DNA of 64,000 nt. It comes from Corynebacterium sputi DSM 45148. Its GTDB lineage: Bacteria > Actinomycetota > Actinomycetes > Mycobacteriales > Mycobacteriaceae. Position numbers and translations under genes: made by a program. Under the pieces are notes generated by a model. The model ran no database searches and was not told the DNA's origin. It was given only the letters and a program-made list of their open reading frames with translations. Where the stretch lies: NCBI RefSeq assembly GCF_000427865.1, contig NZ_ATYV01000008.1, forward strand, positions 1 through 64,000. The letters run 5' to 3'. Each line of letters begins with the position of its first letter. Position 1 is the first letter of the stretch. Positions 47,326 through 55,857 of the stretch are shown one piece after another.

Positions 47326-48540
47326 ATGTCCCGCAGTACCTTCTCGTCCGTCATTCCTTCCCGACGCATCCCCCGCACCGTCCTAGCGGGAGTAGTGGTG
47401 ACGGCGACCGTGGCGTCGTTAACCGCTTGTTCGAGCGATGACGGCGGAAACGACGTCAACTACGAGGGCACGGTGGGCTCCACCGACCTCTCCGCAGTCT
47501 GCCCGGCCAACATCGTCGTCCAGACCGACTGGTTCCCCGAAGCTGAGCACGGCCACCTGTACCAGCAGATTGTCGGCGGCGACGGCACCGTGGAGGACGC
47601 GGTGATCGACTCTGACTCCATGGTTGTCTCCGGCCCGCTGTTTGACGGCGACAACGGCTACACCGGCGTTGACATCGAAATCCGCTCCGGCGGACCGGCC
47701 ATCGGCTACCAGAACGTGACCTCGCAGTTGTACCAGGACCCGGACATCTTCATGGGCTACGTCGACACGGACCAGTCCATCCAGCAGTCCGACGCCATGC
47801 CGACCATCGGTGTGATGAACGTGCTGGAAAAGAGCCCCCAGATGATCATGTGGGATCCGGAGACTTACCCGGATGTGGAGGAGATCGCTGACCTGAAGGA
47901 GACCGGCGCGACGGTGCTGACCTTCCCGGATATGTCCTACATCGATTACCTCACCGGCTCCGGCATCCTCGATGAGGCCCAGATCGACAGCAGCTACGAC
48001 GGCGCCCCGGCTACCTTCGTCGCCGCCGGCGGAGAGAACGCCCAGCAGGGTTACTCCTCCTCGGAGCCTTACAAGTATGAGAATGAAGTCGACGGGTGGA
48101 TGAAGCCTGTGAAATACCAGCTACTTCACGACGCCGGCTTCGAAACCTACAAGTCCCCGCTGGCAGTGAAGGCCGATGACCTGGAGTCCAAGTCCGAGTG
48201 CCTCTCCGAGTTGGTCCCGGTTCTGCAGCGCGGAGTTGCCGATTACCTGGACGACCCGACTGAGGCCAATGAACTGATCGTCCAAGCTGTCGACGACTTC
48301 GATGGTGGCTGGGTCTACGGCCCCGAGAGCGCCGTCTACGGACACGAGACCCTGATCCGCGAAGGCCTGCAGGACAACGGCCCGTCCGGTTACCTTGGCG
48401 AGTTCGACGAGAACCGCGTCGAAGGCCTCATCGAGATGCTCACCCCGATCTTCGACGAGCAGGGCACTCCGGTTCGTGAAGGCCTGACCCCTGAGGACGT
48501 GGCCACCAACGAGTTCCTCGATACGGATGTGTCGCGCTAA
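47326..48540 (+). CDS. ABC transporter substrate-binding lipoprotein (NMT1/ThiY-like)
   Basis: 404 residues. Signal with lipobox SLTACSS (Cys near residue 35), then VVQTDWFPEAEHGHLYQQIVGG, the opening of NMT1/THI5-type binding proteins for pyrimidine-like and related ligands, and IEIRSGGPAIGYQNVTSQLY. The later half has acidic patches. The ligand cannot be deduced, but the fold and its partners fit an N-heterocycle imported for breakdown by the operon's enzymes. Stop overlaps the next start (TAATG). Confidence 0.88.
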   Translation: MSRSTFSSVIPSRRIPRTVLAGVVVTATVASLTACSSDDGGNDVNYEGTVGSTDLSAVCPANIVVQTDWFPEAEHGHLYQQIVGGDGTVEDAVIDSDSMVVSGPLFDGDNGYTGVDIEIRSGGPAIGYQNVTSQLYQDPDIFMGYVDTDQSIQQSDAMPTIGVMNVLEKSPQMIMWDPETYPDVEEIADLKETGATVLTFPDMSYIDYLTGSGILDEAQIDSSYDGAPATFVAAGGENAQQGYSSSEPYKYENEVDGWMKPVKYQLLHDAGFETYKSPLAVKADDLESKSECLSELVPVLQRGVADYLDDPTEANELIVQAVDDFDGGWVYGPESAVYGHETLIREGLQDNGPSGYLGEFDENRVEGLIEMLTPIFDEQGTPVREGLTPEDVATNEFLDTDVSR

Positions 48541-49976
48541 TGACGGCGGATACCGACGCACCGGTTGTCGTCGTCACCCCAGACTCCCATCTCTTCGCCA
48601 CAGCGACAGAGGAAGGTCGGCCGCAGTTCAGCGACGGGGACTTGGACGCACTGATTGACGATCTCATAGAGGTCCTCGGCCCCCGTGGCGTGAGTCAATT
48701 GCCGCGTGCCCTGGAGCGTGCCTCCCGGGACGGCTCCGGCATGAGTCCGGTGCTTTCCCGGCAAGTGTCCGACGGTGAACTGGGCACACCTGACCTGGTA
48801 TGTTTCCCCCGGTCAGTGGAGGAAGTTCCACACATCGTCGCCGCCGCGGTGCGCCATGGCGTGCCGGTGACCACCCGCGGCAAAGGCACTGGCAACTACG
48901 GCCAGGTTCTGCCCCGCTTTGGTGGCTTGGTGCTGGATATGACCTCGCTGACGGATATCCACGGCCTCGGGACGCTTCCCGACGGCTCCCGCACCATCAC
49001 CGCCGACGCCGGCGCCCGCATGCTTGCCCTGGAGCAATACGCCTGGGAACGGGACCAGCAGTTGTGGATGTACCCCTCGACTGTCCAGTCGACCATCGGT
49101 GGCTTCCTCGCCGGTGGCTCCGCTGGCACCGGGACTATCGTGCACGGCCGCAATCATCAGGGATTCGTTACTGCCGTCGACGTGGTCATGGCTACTGACG
49201 ACTGCCTGGAGCTCGGCGATGGCGGCATCATCCACCTAGAAGGTGAGGACGCGCAGCCGTACATCCACACCTACGGCGTCGCCGGCATCATCGTCCGGGC
49301 CACGATCCGCGTGGAACCGCTGCAGGAATGGCAGTGTGTCTACGCCTCATTCCCGGACCACCACTCGGCATTCGCCGCGGCCAAGGCCGTGATGACCTCC
49401 GGTCTGCAGCCTCGTTTGATGTCGGCAGATAGTGCAGAGATCGTCGACGCGCTTCCCGTGGACCCCGCCCTCGTCCCCGGCCGCGCTAGCCTTCGGGGAA
49501 TCATCGATGAGTGTGATCTGGAGTCCTTCGGCAGCATCGTATCGCGCCATCGCGGCCGACTAGAGGCAGTGCGACACGGCATCAACCAGTCAGTGAAATT
49601 GTCCACCATCTCCTATAACCACCCCACGTGGTGGCTGCAGAAGAAGTACCCCGGCCAGTGGTTCCACATGGAATGCCAGGGCGATGCAGTGGTGGACCGT
49701 TTGGCCGAGGTCGAAGCCGTGTACCCCGGCGGCCTATTCCACCTGGAGATCGGAAACGGCATGATGTTCGGCATGCTCAACGGCCGGGTGCCTGAGAGCG
49801 GCGATCCCGCTGAGACCCGTGCAATCATCGCGTCGGGAGTGCCGAAGCTCGCAGAGCTCGGCGTCGGGGTCCACTCGCCGCATCAGTGGTACATCGACCT
49901 GGACGTCGAACGCATCCGTGCGTTGTCTGAATCTGCTGACCCGCATGGACTGCTGAACCCAGGACGGTGGATGTGA
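48540..49976 (+). CDS. FAD-linked oxidase (PCMH/VAO type)
   Basis: 478 residues. VCFPRSVEEVPHIVAAAVRHGVPVTTRGKGTGNYGQ followed by GLVLDMTSL is the FAD-binding PCMH domain; STVQSTIGGFLAGGSAGTGTIVHG lines the flavin. The C-terminal domain (YNHPTWWLQKKYPGQW, HSPHQWYID) would bind the substrate. It ends with DPHGLLNPGRWM, the usual tail of GlcD-like oxidases. Fifth gene of the island operon. Confidence 0.88.
   Translation: MTADTDAPVVVVTPDSHLFATATEEGRPQFSDGDLDALIDDLIEVLGPRGVSQLPRALERASRDGSGMSPVLSRQVSDGELGTPDLVCFPRSVEEVPHIVAAAVRHGVPVTTRGKGTGNYGQVLPRFGGLVLDMTSLTDIHGLGTLPDGSRTITADAGARMLALEQYAWERDQQLWMYPSTVQSTIGGFLAGGSAGTGTIVHGRNHQGFVTAVDVVMATDDCLELGDGGIIHLEGEDAQPYIHTYGVAGIIVRATIRVEPLQEWQCVYASFPDHHSAFAAAKAVMTSGLQPRLMSADSAEIVDALPVDPALVPGRASLRGIIDECDLESFGSIVSRHRGRLEAVRHGINQSVKLSTISYNHPTWWLQKKYPGQWFHMECQGDAVVDRLAEVEAVYPGGLFHLEIGNGMMFGMLNGRVPESGDPAETRAIIASGVPKLAELGVGVHSPHQWYIDLDVERIRALSESADPHGLLNPGRWM
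48974..48984 (+). repeat. dispersed word GCTTCCCGACG
   Basis: Sense in the FAD oxidase (Leu-Pro-Asp); tail GCTCCCGCACCATCACC. Confidence 0.8.
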
Positions 49977-50758
49977 TTGGGCCAGCCCGTCGGTTCGCCG
50001 ACCTAACAACCGCAGAGGTGCCCCATGCGGTGACCTCCGATAGCATCATGGTGTTGCCGCTCGGGGCCATCGAACCCCATGGCCCGCACCTGCCGTTGGC
50101 GACGGACCTGGTGATGGCGGAATCTGTGGCGGCAAAGGCGGTGCGCCGTGCGGCAGCCGGTGACGGTGCCGGCTCAGATGTGTGGTTGTTGCCGTCGATC
50201 GGCTACACCAAGTCCAACGAGCACGCTCGACTACCAGGCACGATGTGGATTTCTACGTCTACGCTCTATGACACCGTCATGGACATCGGCACAAGTGTCG
50301 CCGAGACTCCGGCGAAGACACTGGTGTTCGTCAACGGACACGGCGGAAATTCCTCGCTTCTCGACGTCCTCCTCCGCGACCTTCGCCACCACCACGACCT
50401 GCGAACTTTCCTGGTCTCCTCTCCTCCGACTCCGGGCGAGAGCGAGCGAGGCATCGGCGTTCATGCGGGCTGGTCAGAGACCTCCATGATGCTGCACCTC
50501 GCTCCAGAACTGGTGGACATGGATGCGGCGGCTGACCTTGGCCCGCAGGTGGCGCACTCGGTCGCCGATTGCACACACATCGGTTTTGGAGGCCCGGTGA
50601 AGTTCGGATGGCTGTCGACTGACCTGTCCCCCTCCGGTGTCGTCGGAGATCCCACCGGTGCCTCCGCGGCCGCCGGTGAGCGTCTGGTCGAGGAATACAT
50701 CTCCTCGATTGTGGAGGCGCTGCCTGACATCGCGACCTTCAACCCGGGAGCCCTCTGA
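49967..50758 (+). CDS. creatininase family amidohydrolase
   Basis: 263 residues. MVLPLGAIEPHGPHLPLATDLVMAE gives the Glu, His and Asp metal ligands; FVNGHGGNSSLLDVLLRDLR and GVHAGWSETSMML give the rest. The family hydrolyses cyclic amides such as creatinine or takes part in pterin and cofactor chemistry. GTG 49967 or GTG 49973 (a four-base overlap with the oxidase) could be the start. Coupled to the next gene by TGATG. Confidence 0.88.
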   Translation: MDVIGPARRFADLTTAEVPHAVTSDSIMVLPLGAIEPHGPHLPLATDLVMAESVAAKAVRRAAAGDGAGSDVWLLPSIGYTKSNEHARLPGTMWISTSTLYDTVMDIGTSVAETPAKTLVFVNGHGGNSSLLDVLLRDLRHHHDLRTFLVSSPPTPGESERGIGVHAGWSETSMMLHLAPELVDMDAAADLGPQVAHSVADCTHIGFGGPVKFGWLSTDLSPSGVVGDPTGASAAAGERLVEEYISSIVEALPDIATFNPGAL

Positions 50759-51453
50759 TGACCGACACGATGATGTCCACTCTCACCGACCCCATGGCGG
50801 CCTTCGACTTCTGGATCGAGAAGTTCCGCGACGACCTAGCTCACCAGGCCGAACACGCCTGGCCACCGCACCCGGCACCGCCGGTCCTCATGACTTTGTC
50901 GACCGTTGGCCCGGACGGGTATCCCCGTACCCGCAACGTCATGGTCAGTTCTTTCACCGGCACCGGAACCGGCTCTGGGCGCATTTGCTTCCACACCGAT
51001 TCCCGCTCGGAAAAGGCCTCTCAACTGGAGGCAAACCCCAGGGTCAGCGCCACGATCTTGGCCCCAGACCGCTCCCGCCAGATCACCGTCATCGGCGTCG
51101 CCGTTCCCGCCACCGACGAGGAGAACGCCACCGCGTACAGCAACCGCTCGCGCTACCTGCAGATTCTCGCCTGGCTCAATGACGACTTCCAGGCGCTCCT
51201 GCCCATCGACGAACGACACCGCAACTGGGATGCCTTCGGCGAGGCCCACCCGGATCTATCCGACTGCCCACCATCAACCTGGGCCGGCTACGCCATCATC
51301 CCTCGCGAGTTTTTGTTCTGGCAGGGGGATGTGGACGGGCCGTCGCAACGCACTCGCTTTTTACACCGCTCCAATCCTGCCCCTGATCCCGCCGCCGGCA
51401 ACGGCGCCCGCCACACCACCGACACCTGGACCACGGAGGTTCTGCCCGGATGA
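50758..51453 (+). CDS. FMN-dependent pyridoxamine phosphate oxidase family protein
   Basis: 231 residues. PPVLMTLSTVGPDGYPRTRNVMVSSF, ICFHTDSRSEKASQLEANPRVSATI and IIPREFLFWQGD follow the PNPOx fold with FMN-binding Arg and Lys positions. Given the context it is more likely a reductase or oxidase of the island pathway than vitamin B6 synthesis. Overlaps the next gene by four bases. Confidence 0.83.
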   Translation: MTDTMMSTLTDPMAAFDFWIEKFRDDLAHQAEHAWPPHPAPPVLMTLSTVGPDGYPRTRNVMVSSFTGTGTGSGRICFHTDSRSEKASQLEANPRVSATILAPDRSRQITVIGVAVPATDEENATAYSNRSRYLQILAWLNDDFQALLPIDERHRNWDAFGEAHPDLSDCPPSTWAGYAIIPREFLFWQGDVDGPSQRTRFLHRSNPAPDPAAGNGARHTTDTWTTEVLPG

Positions 51454-52877
51454 ACGCACACACCATTTTCACCAACGCGGTAATTCTGCCCGTCAGCGCT
51501 GAGGCGCCGCGCTGGTTCCGCGGCTGGCTCGCGGTGGATTCCGAGGGCAAGATTGCCGGGCTCGGCGAAGGTGAGGCACCCGATTCGCTTCCCGACGACC
51601 CCATCCACATCGACCTCAACGGCTCTATCCTCGCCCCTGGTTTCATTTCCGCACACAGTCACATCTACACCGGCGGTATGCGGGGAGTCGCGCACTCAGA
51701 TCCGTTGTACGCCTGGGTCACTCAGAACTCAGCAATGCTCGCCGGAGCCGACCCGGAGACTATGTACTGGCTCTCCCGTGCAGGTGGAGTGGACCATCTC
51801 GCCGCCGGTATCACCTCGGTCTACAACTTCACCCAGTCCCGGGTGATCTGCGCTTTCGACTACGAGACCTCGACTCTGAAGGCCGTCAAGGTCAACGCAC
51901 CCGAGTTCCTCACCCGCCAGGTCGACGGTGTCGTCGACTCCGGCATCCGTTCCGTCACGAGCCTGCGTCTCGACGATGAACAGCTTCCGGAAGAGGAAGC
52001 CTTCGGTGCCTTCGACCACGTCATGAAACACCTCTCCGAGAACATCGACACCACCCATCCGGAACTGAATCTCGGAGGTTCGGTCTATGGCGCAGTCCAG
52101 TGGTCGTCCTCCAAGCGGACCGCCGAGCGCGAGCGTGTCCTCATGGACCGCTACGGCATCACCAATCAGGCCCACTTCGTGGAGACCGCCGAGCAAATTG
52201 AAGTCCAACAGTCCAAGTTCGACTGGTACGACGAGGCCGGTGTCCTCGGCGAGGGATTCGCCTTTGGCCACTTCGTCCATCCCACCGAGCGCATGGTCGA
52301 CCGGGTCGTGGAAACCGGCACATCTATGGTGTGGCAGGCGATGTCGAACGGCCGCTTGGGCTCGGGCATCGCCGACGTCATAACGCTGCTCGACCGCGAC
52401 GTCACTGTCGGCATGGGCGTGGACGACCAGTCCTGTACCGACCTCACTGACCCCTTCGAGAACATGCGCACCGGTCTCTTCACTCAGCGCGCAGTGCATT
52501 CCGACGCCGCCATCATGAGCGTCGACAAGGTTCTCCACCTGCACACTCTCGGCTCCGCCGCCTCGATCGGAGTCGCGGACAAGGTCGGTTCCCTGGAGGT
52601 CGGCAAGTTCGCCGACTTCGTCGTTGTCGATCCCCGCGAGCCTGCCACCGGTCCGATCTGGGATCCCATTGCTACATATGTCCTCGCGTGCGGTCAGCGG
52701 AACCTCAAGCACGTCTATGTCGGAGGCTCTGAAGTTTGGTCCCGTACCCATCCAGCCGATTCATCTGACTTCGCCGGCGAAGACGGATTCACCATCGAGG
52801 ATGTCAACCGCCGTGCCGACGACGCCATGATCGCCTCCGCCCAATCCGGCGGCTTCGAACCTGCCTTCCAGTACTAA
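51450..52877 (+). CDS. amidohydrolase superfamily aminohydrolase
   Basis: 475 residues. GFISAHSHIYTGGMRG gives the HxH pair, QAHFVETAEQIEVQQ and FAFGHFVHPTE the next His residues, and VGMGVDDQSCTDLTDPFENMR the strand-8 Asp. All catalytic positions of a deaminase of the TrzA/SsnA group are in place. Last gene of the island operon, it converges on the AbiEi-like gene with a 12-base gap. SLPDDP near residue 46 is encoded by a dispersed-word copy. Confidence 0.87.
   Translation: MNAHTIFTNAVILPVSAEAPRWFRGWLAVDSEGKIAGLGEGEAPDSLPDDPIHIDLNGSILAPGFISAHSHIYTGGMRGVAHSDPLYAWVTQNSAMLAGADPETMYWLSRAGGVDHLAAGITSVYNFTQSRVICAFDYETSTLKAVKVNAPEFLTRQVDGVVDSGIRSVTSLRLDDEQLPEEEAFGAFDHVMKHLSENIDTTHPELNLGGSVYGAVQWSSSKRTAERERVLMDRYGITNQAHFVETAEQIEVQQSKFDWYDEAGVLGEGFAFGHFVHPTERMVDRVVETGTSMVWQAMSNGRLGSGIADVITLLDRDVTVGMGVDDQSCTDLTDPFENMRTGLFTQRAVHSDAAIMSVDKVLHLHTLGSAASIGVADKVGSLEVGKFADFVVVDPREPATGPIWDPIATYVLACGQRNLKHVYVGGSEVWSRTHPADSSDFAGEDGFTIEDVNRRADDAMIASAQSGGFEPAFQY
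51587..51597 (+). repeat. dispersed word GCTTCCCGACG
   Basis: Sense in the last island aminohydrolase (Leu-Pro-Asp); tail ACCCCATCCACATC. Confidence 0.85.
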
Positions 52878-52889
52878 TCCCCAGTCGCA

Positions 52890-53945
52890 CTAATCCCAGA
52901 CCTTCTCACCGTTCTCGTCCCACCCGATCAATTCCGCTTCCCGCCAGCACCCCGATATTTCTCGGGAGCCGGCGGGATGTCTTTTCATTGCCTCTTTGAT
53001 CAGACGTAGTGCCTCTCCACTCCTGACCTGCCTCCATCCCACCTGGACCACCACGTAACCCTGGTTTTCCAAGTCGATTTTCCGGTCATGTTCTCGGAGC
53101 ATGACCTTTTCCGACGGCCCATGCTCCCCCAGATATTTCCCTCGACCGTCGAACTCCACTGCCATGTTGTACTCCGGGAGAAAGAAATCGACCCGGGCCT
53201 TCTCGCGTCCATGCGGGTCAAACACCTTGACCTGCTGCTTCACATCAAACATCCCTGCGTCCAGAAACATCGCTTTCGTCAGCGATTCCCCCGCAGTCTC
53301 CGATCTTTCTCCCGCATGATGCAGGCACATCTGAGTGTGCACTCCCCGCAAACTCCCCGACTGCAGCCGGCAGTGCCGAGCAATCTCCTTCTTCGAGATC
53401 CCCTTCGCCAGTGCTGACTCCATCACCATCAGCACAGTCGCACATCCTTCATCCGCCGTGACCGCTGCTGCCACATCGGCGACCGTCCGGGCAATCGTCG
53501 TGACCGCAATCCCGTCGCGGAGAACTACCTCCCCCACCGGTACGATCCGCCTGCGCAATAGAACCCGGTAGCCCCCTGTGTTGCTCCGAATTTCGCTGTA
53601 CCTACGAGAATTCGCTGACGCCAGAATCAGCTGCTCAGGATCTTCCGGTAACCACAATCCGTGATGAATCGCCGCGGCTTCACCACACAGAAATCTGGCC
53701 CGATAGGCCAAAGCCGCGGAGACAATGGCCGTCCTGGTCTTCTCCCAAGTCGGTGCCGTGTTCCAGCGATTCTGCGAGATGTAAACACCCGGGAAAATCC
53801 GGCAGGCGAAACCGCGCGCCGTTGCTCGACGGTATTTCGACCGAGCGGTGGCATCACCCGGAACTGCGATCAACGGTCCTGTCGGGTGCAATCCTTGGAA
53901 ACCCTGATTGGGAACCGGTGTCGATGGGTGCTGTGGTGAGTTCAT
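52890..53945 (-). CDS. AbiEi-like DNA-binding protein with DUF559/Vsr-type nuclease domain
   Basis: 351 residues. The middle part (RRATARGFACRIFPGVYIS, AALAYRARFLCGEAAAIHHGLWLP and ARTVADVAAAV) matches the AbiEi-type antitoxin region common in actinobacteria. The C-terminal ~110 residues show an E-x-D-ExD-like nuclease core: ESLTKAMFLDAG, ARVDFFLPEYNMAVEFDG and GYVVVQVGWRQV. A partner toxin is not adjacent. ATG 53945. It is the only gene in the island not plainly metabolic. Confidence 0.78.
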   Translation of the reverse strand: MNSPQHPSTPVPNQGFQGLHPTGPLIAVPGDATARSKYRRATARGFACRIFPGVYISQNRWNTAPTWEKTRTAIVSAALAYRARFLCGEAAAIHHGLWLPEDPEQLILASANSRRYSEIRSNTGGYRVLLRRRIVPVGEVVLRDGIAVTTIARTVADVAAAVTADEGCATVLMVMESALAKGISKKEIARHCRLQSGSLRGVHTQMCLHHAGERSETAGESLTKAMFLDAGMFDVKQQVKVFDPHGREKARVDFFLPEYNMAVEFDGRGKYLGEHGPSEKVMLREHDRKIDLENQGYVVVQVGWRQVRSGEALRLIKEAMKRHPAGSREISGCWREAELIGWDENGEKVWD

Positions 53946-54065
53946 GGTGCCGCCTTCGCACAGTCGTCTGGTCTTTGTAGGCCCTCTCACCTAGTTGGAC
54001 GTGACGAACCAGGGGTGAGGTTCCCTCAAATCGAAAGAAGCACCCCTCTCCGAGTCACCCGATTA

Positions 54066-54265
54066 CCCATGAAGTGGCAGATTCGGCGGCTTTTCGCCCC
54101 TAAAGTGCCACTTTGCGAGGAAGTCTCTGCCACTCAGCGAGGTTATGGAAGTGCTCACTGCCTGCAGCTTTTCGTCACGTGACGAATACATGTGCTAATC
54201 CGGGCCCAGCGGACGTGCGAAAACGCCCGAGGGAACCGCAAGAAACTCGGTTCACTCGGACGCCA
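54066..54265 (-). repeat. ~200-bp intergenic repeat, copy 2 (inverted)
   Basis: On the minus strand the order is hairpin CGTCCGAG...CTCGGGCG with TTTT, 39 bases, CGTCACGTGACG (54184-54173), GCTGCAGG, then CTGAGTGGCAG, AAAGTGGCACTTTA and CTGCCACTTC. It mirrors copy 1 at 41243. The rest of the 392-base gap (53946-54337) shows no gene. Confidence 0.8.
54220..54262 (-). terminator. terminator-like hairpin of repeat copy 2
   Basis: CGTCCGAG (54262-54255) pairs with CTCGGGCG (54231-54224) and is followed by TTTT on the minus strand, 75 bases past the NCS1 permease stop. Confidence 0.72.
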
Positions 54266-54337
54266 GGCGGAATGGGTGGGAACGGCTGGGTATGGGTGGA
54301 AAAGGCAGTGTGCGAGCGGCGGCTCGATAGACCTAAA

Positions 54338-55759
54338 TCAGTCGAGGACGACCTGTTTCGCCTTCTCGGTGGGATGAAACCTCTTCGAGGACGGCAGCAC
54401 CTTCATCAATACCCAGTAGGCAACGGCCGCCGGGATGAGGCTGACGTACCAACCGACGTCTGCGAACGGTGCAGCACTGGCGGCGCCAACGGCGACAGCG
54501 ATGACTGCTGCCCAGTTGGTGCCACGGAAGGAGCCGTTGGTGTCGTACAGCTCCTCCAAGGCCAGACGCTGCTTCCGGAAGAAGAAGTAGTCGATGACCA
54601 TGATGGCGAAAATCGGGCCGAGGAAAGCGGAGTAGATCTGCACGAAGGTCTGCAGGCCGTCAGCGGATTCGTCGCGGACGAGAAGCCACGGGAACGTCAG
54701 CGGTGCGAGGAGTCCGACGATGACGGTGGCGTGCCAGAACTTCATCTTGAAGATGTCCATGAGGACGTAAGTCGGCGGGACAACGTTGTTTAGAACGTTG
54801 GTTGTGACCTGGGAAAAGGCGATGGAGAACAGGGTGACGACCAGGAGAACCGGGTTGCCCACGGCATTGGAGAATACATCGACCGGGTCGACGGCACCGG
54901 TTGCGTCGGTGACCATGAAGGCGATGACGCCCATGAACAGGGTGACCGGCAGCAGAGCGAATGTGTAGAGCGCGGTGCGGAAACCACCGCTGGTGCCCTT
55001 GGTGTGCTCGCGGGAGTAGTCGCTGACGTTAATGATCATGTTGGCGTAGATGCCGAGGAACAACATGGTGGCACCCCAGAAGGGCACGCCCCAGGAGCCC
55101 TCGACATTCATGGACTCGCCGATTTCAGAACCGTATTCGTTGACGACGGCGTAGAAGATGTAGATCAGTGCGGCGAGCATGAAGATCGCGCCGATGTTTT
55201 CCAGCCACTTGATGCCCTCGAAGCCGCCGACGGACAGGCCAATCTGCAGTGCCTGGAACAGGACGAACACGAGGATGATGTTGTTGAAGTCGAACATCAC
55301 GTCCAGAATCGTGTTGATCGCGACGGCCCCGACCCAGCTCTGAAATCCGTACCAGACCACTGCTGGAATAGCGCGGATGAGACCGGGAATTTTGGTGCCG
55401 GACACGCCGAACATTGATCGGGCGTGGATCACGAAGGGGATGCCCCACCGGTTTCCGGCTGCGCCGTTGAGCGCGAGGCCGACACCAATCACCAGACAAC
55501 CAATGCCAATGGCGACGGCCGCCTGGAAGAGATTGAGGGCACCGACCAGAGAGGAGCCCATGGTGAAGGTGCCGATCGAGATACAGCCACCCATCCACGT
55601 GAACATGTACGTGGTTTTGCCCATGATGCGGTTAGTGGTGGGGGCCAGGGAGTCGGACTGGTTCGGGTCGTAGGCGGCGGTTCCAGCGTCGGCGGAACCG
55701 GCTGGCGGTGCGAGAGGAGGGGCCGTAGGGGCTGTGAGAGGTTCGGACGGGGCGCTCAT
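54338..55759 (-). CDS. NCS1 family nucleobase/allantoin permease
   Basis: 473 residues, about twelve membrane segments. FTWMGGCISIGTFTMGSSL in TM1, RSMFGVSGTKIPGLIRAIPAVVWYGFQSW (NCS1 substrate region), MIINVSDYSREH and FAQIYSAFLGP-like VQIYSAFLGPIFAIMVIDYFFFRKQ. The Trp/Gly/Asp pattern fits purine, cytosine or allantoin-hydantoin carriers; the operon suggests a purine. ATG 55759 with AAAGG upstream. Last gene of the purine operon. Confidence 0.92.
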   Translation of the reverse strand: MSAPSEPLTAPTAPPLAPPAGSADAGTAAYDPNQSDSLAPTTNRIMGKTTYMFTWMGGCISIGTFTMGSSLVGALNLFQAAVAIGIGCLVIGVGLALNGAAGNRWGIPFVIHARSMFGVSGTKIPGLIRAIPAVVWYGFQSWVGAVAINTILDVMFDFNNIILVFVLFQALQIGLSVGGFEGIKWLENIGAIFMLAALIYIFYAVVNEYGSEIGESMNVEGSWGVPFWGATMLFLGIYANMIINVSDYSREHTKGTSGGFRTALYTFALLPVTLFMGVIAFMVTDATGAVDPVDVFSNAVGNPVLLVVTLFSIAFSQVTTNVLNNVVPPTYVLMDIFKMKFWHATVIVGLLAPLTFPWLLVRDESADGLQTFVQIYSAFLGPIFAIMVIDYFFFRKQRLALEELYDTNGSFRGTNWAAVIAVAVGAASAAPFADVGWYVSLIPAAVAYWVLMKVLPSSKRFHPTEKAKQVVLD

Positions 55760-55857
55760 GCGGGGGCCTTTCGAGGAGGTCCGGGCTGTGGGTTCCTTTC
55801 CCATTTGAGTGGCCCCGCATGTCAACTCTGTTTCTTCAGAAAAGACTCACAGATTCC

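Noticed and set aside
50231..50489. Short arginine-rich frames opposite and alongside the creatininase gene
   Set aside because: Typical high-GC shadow frames without ribosome sites.
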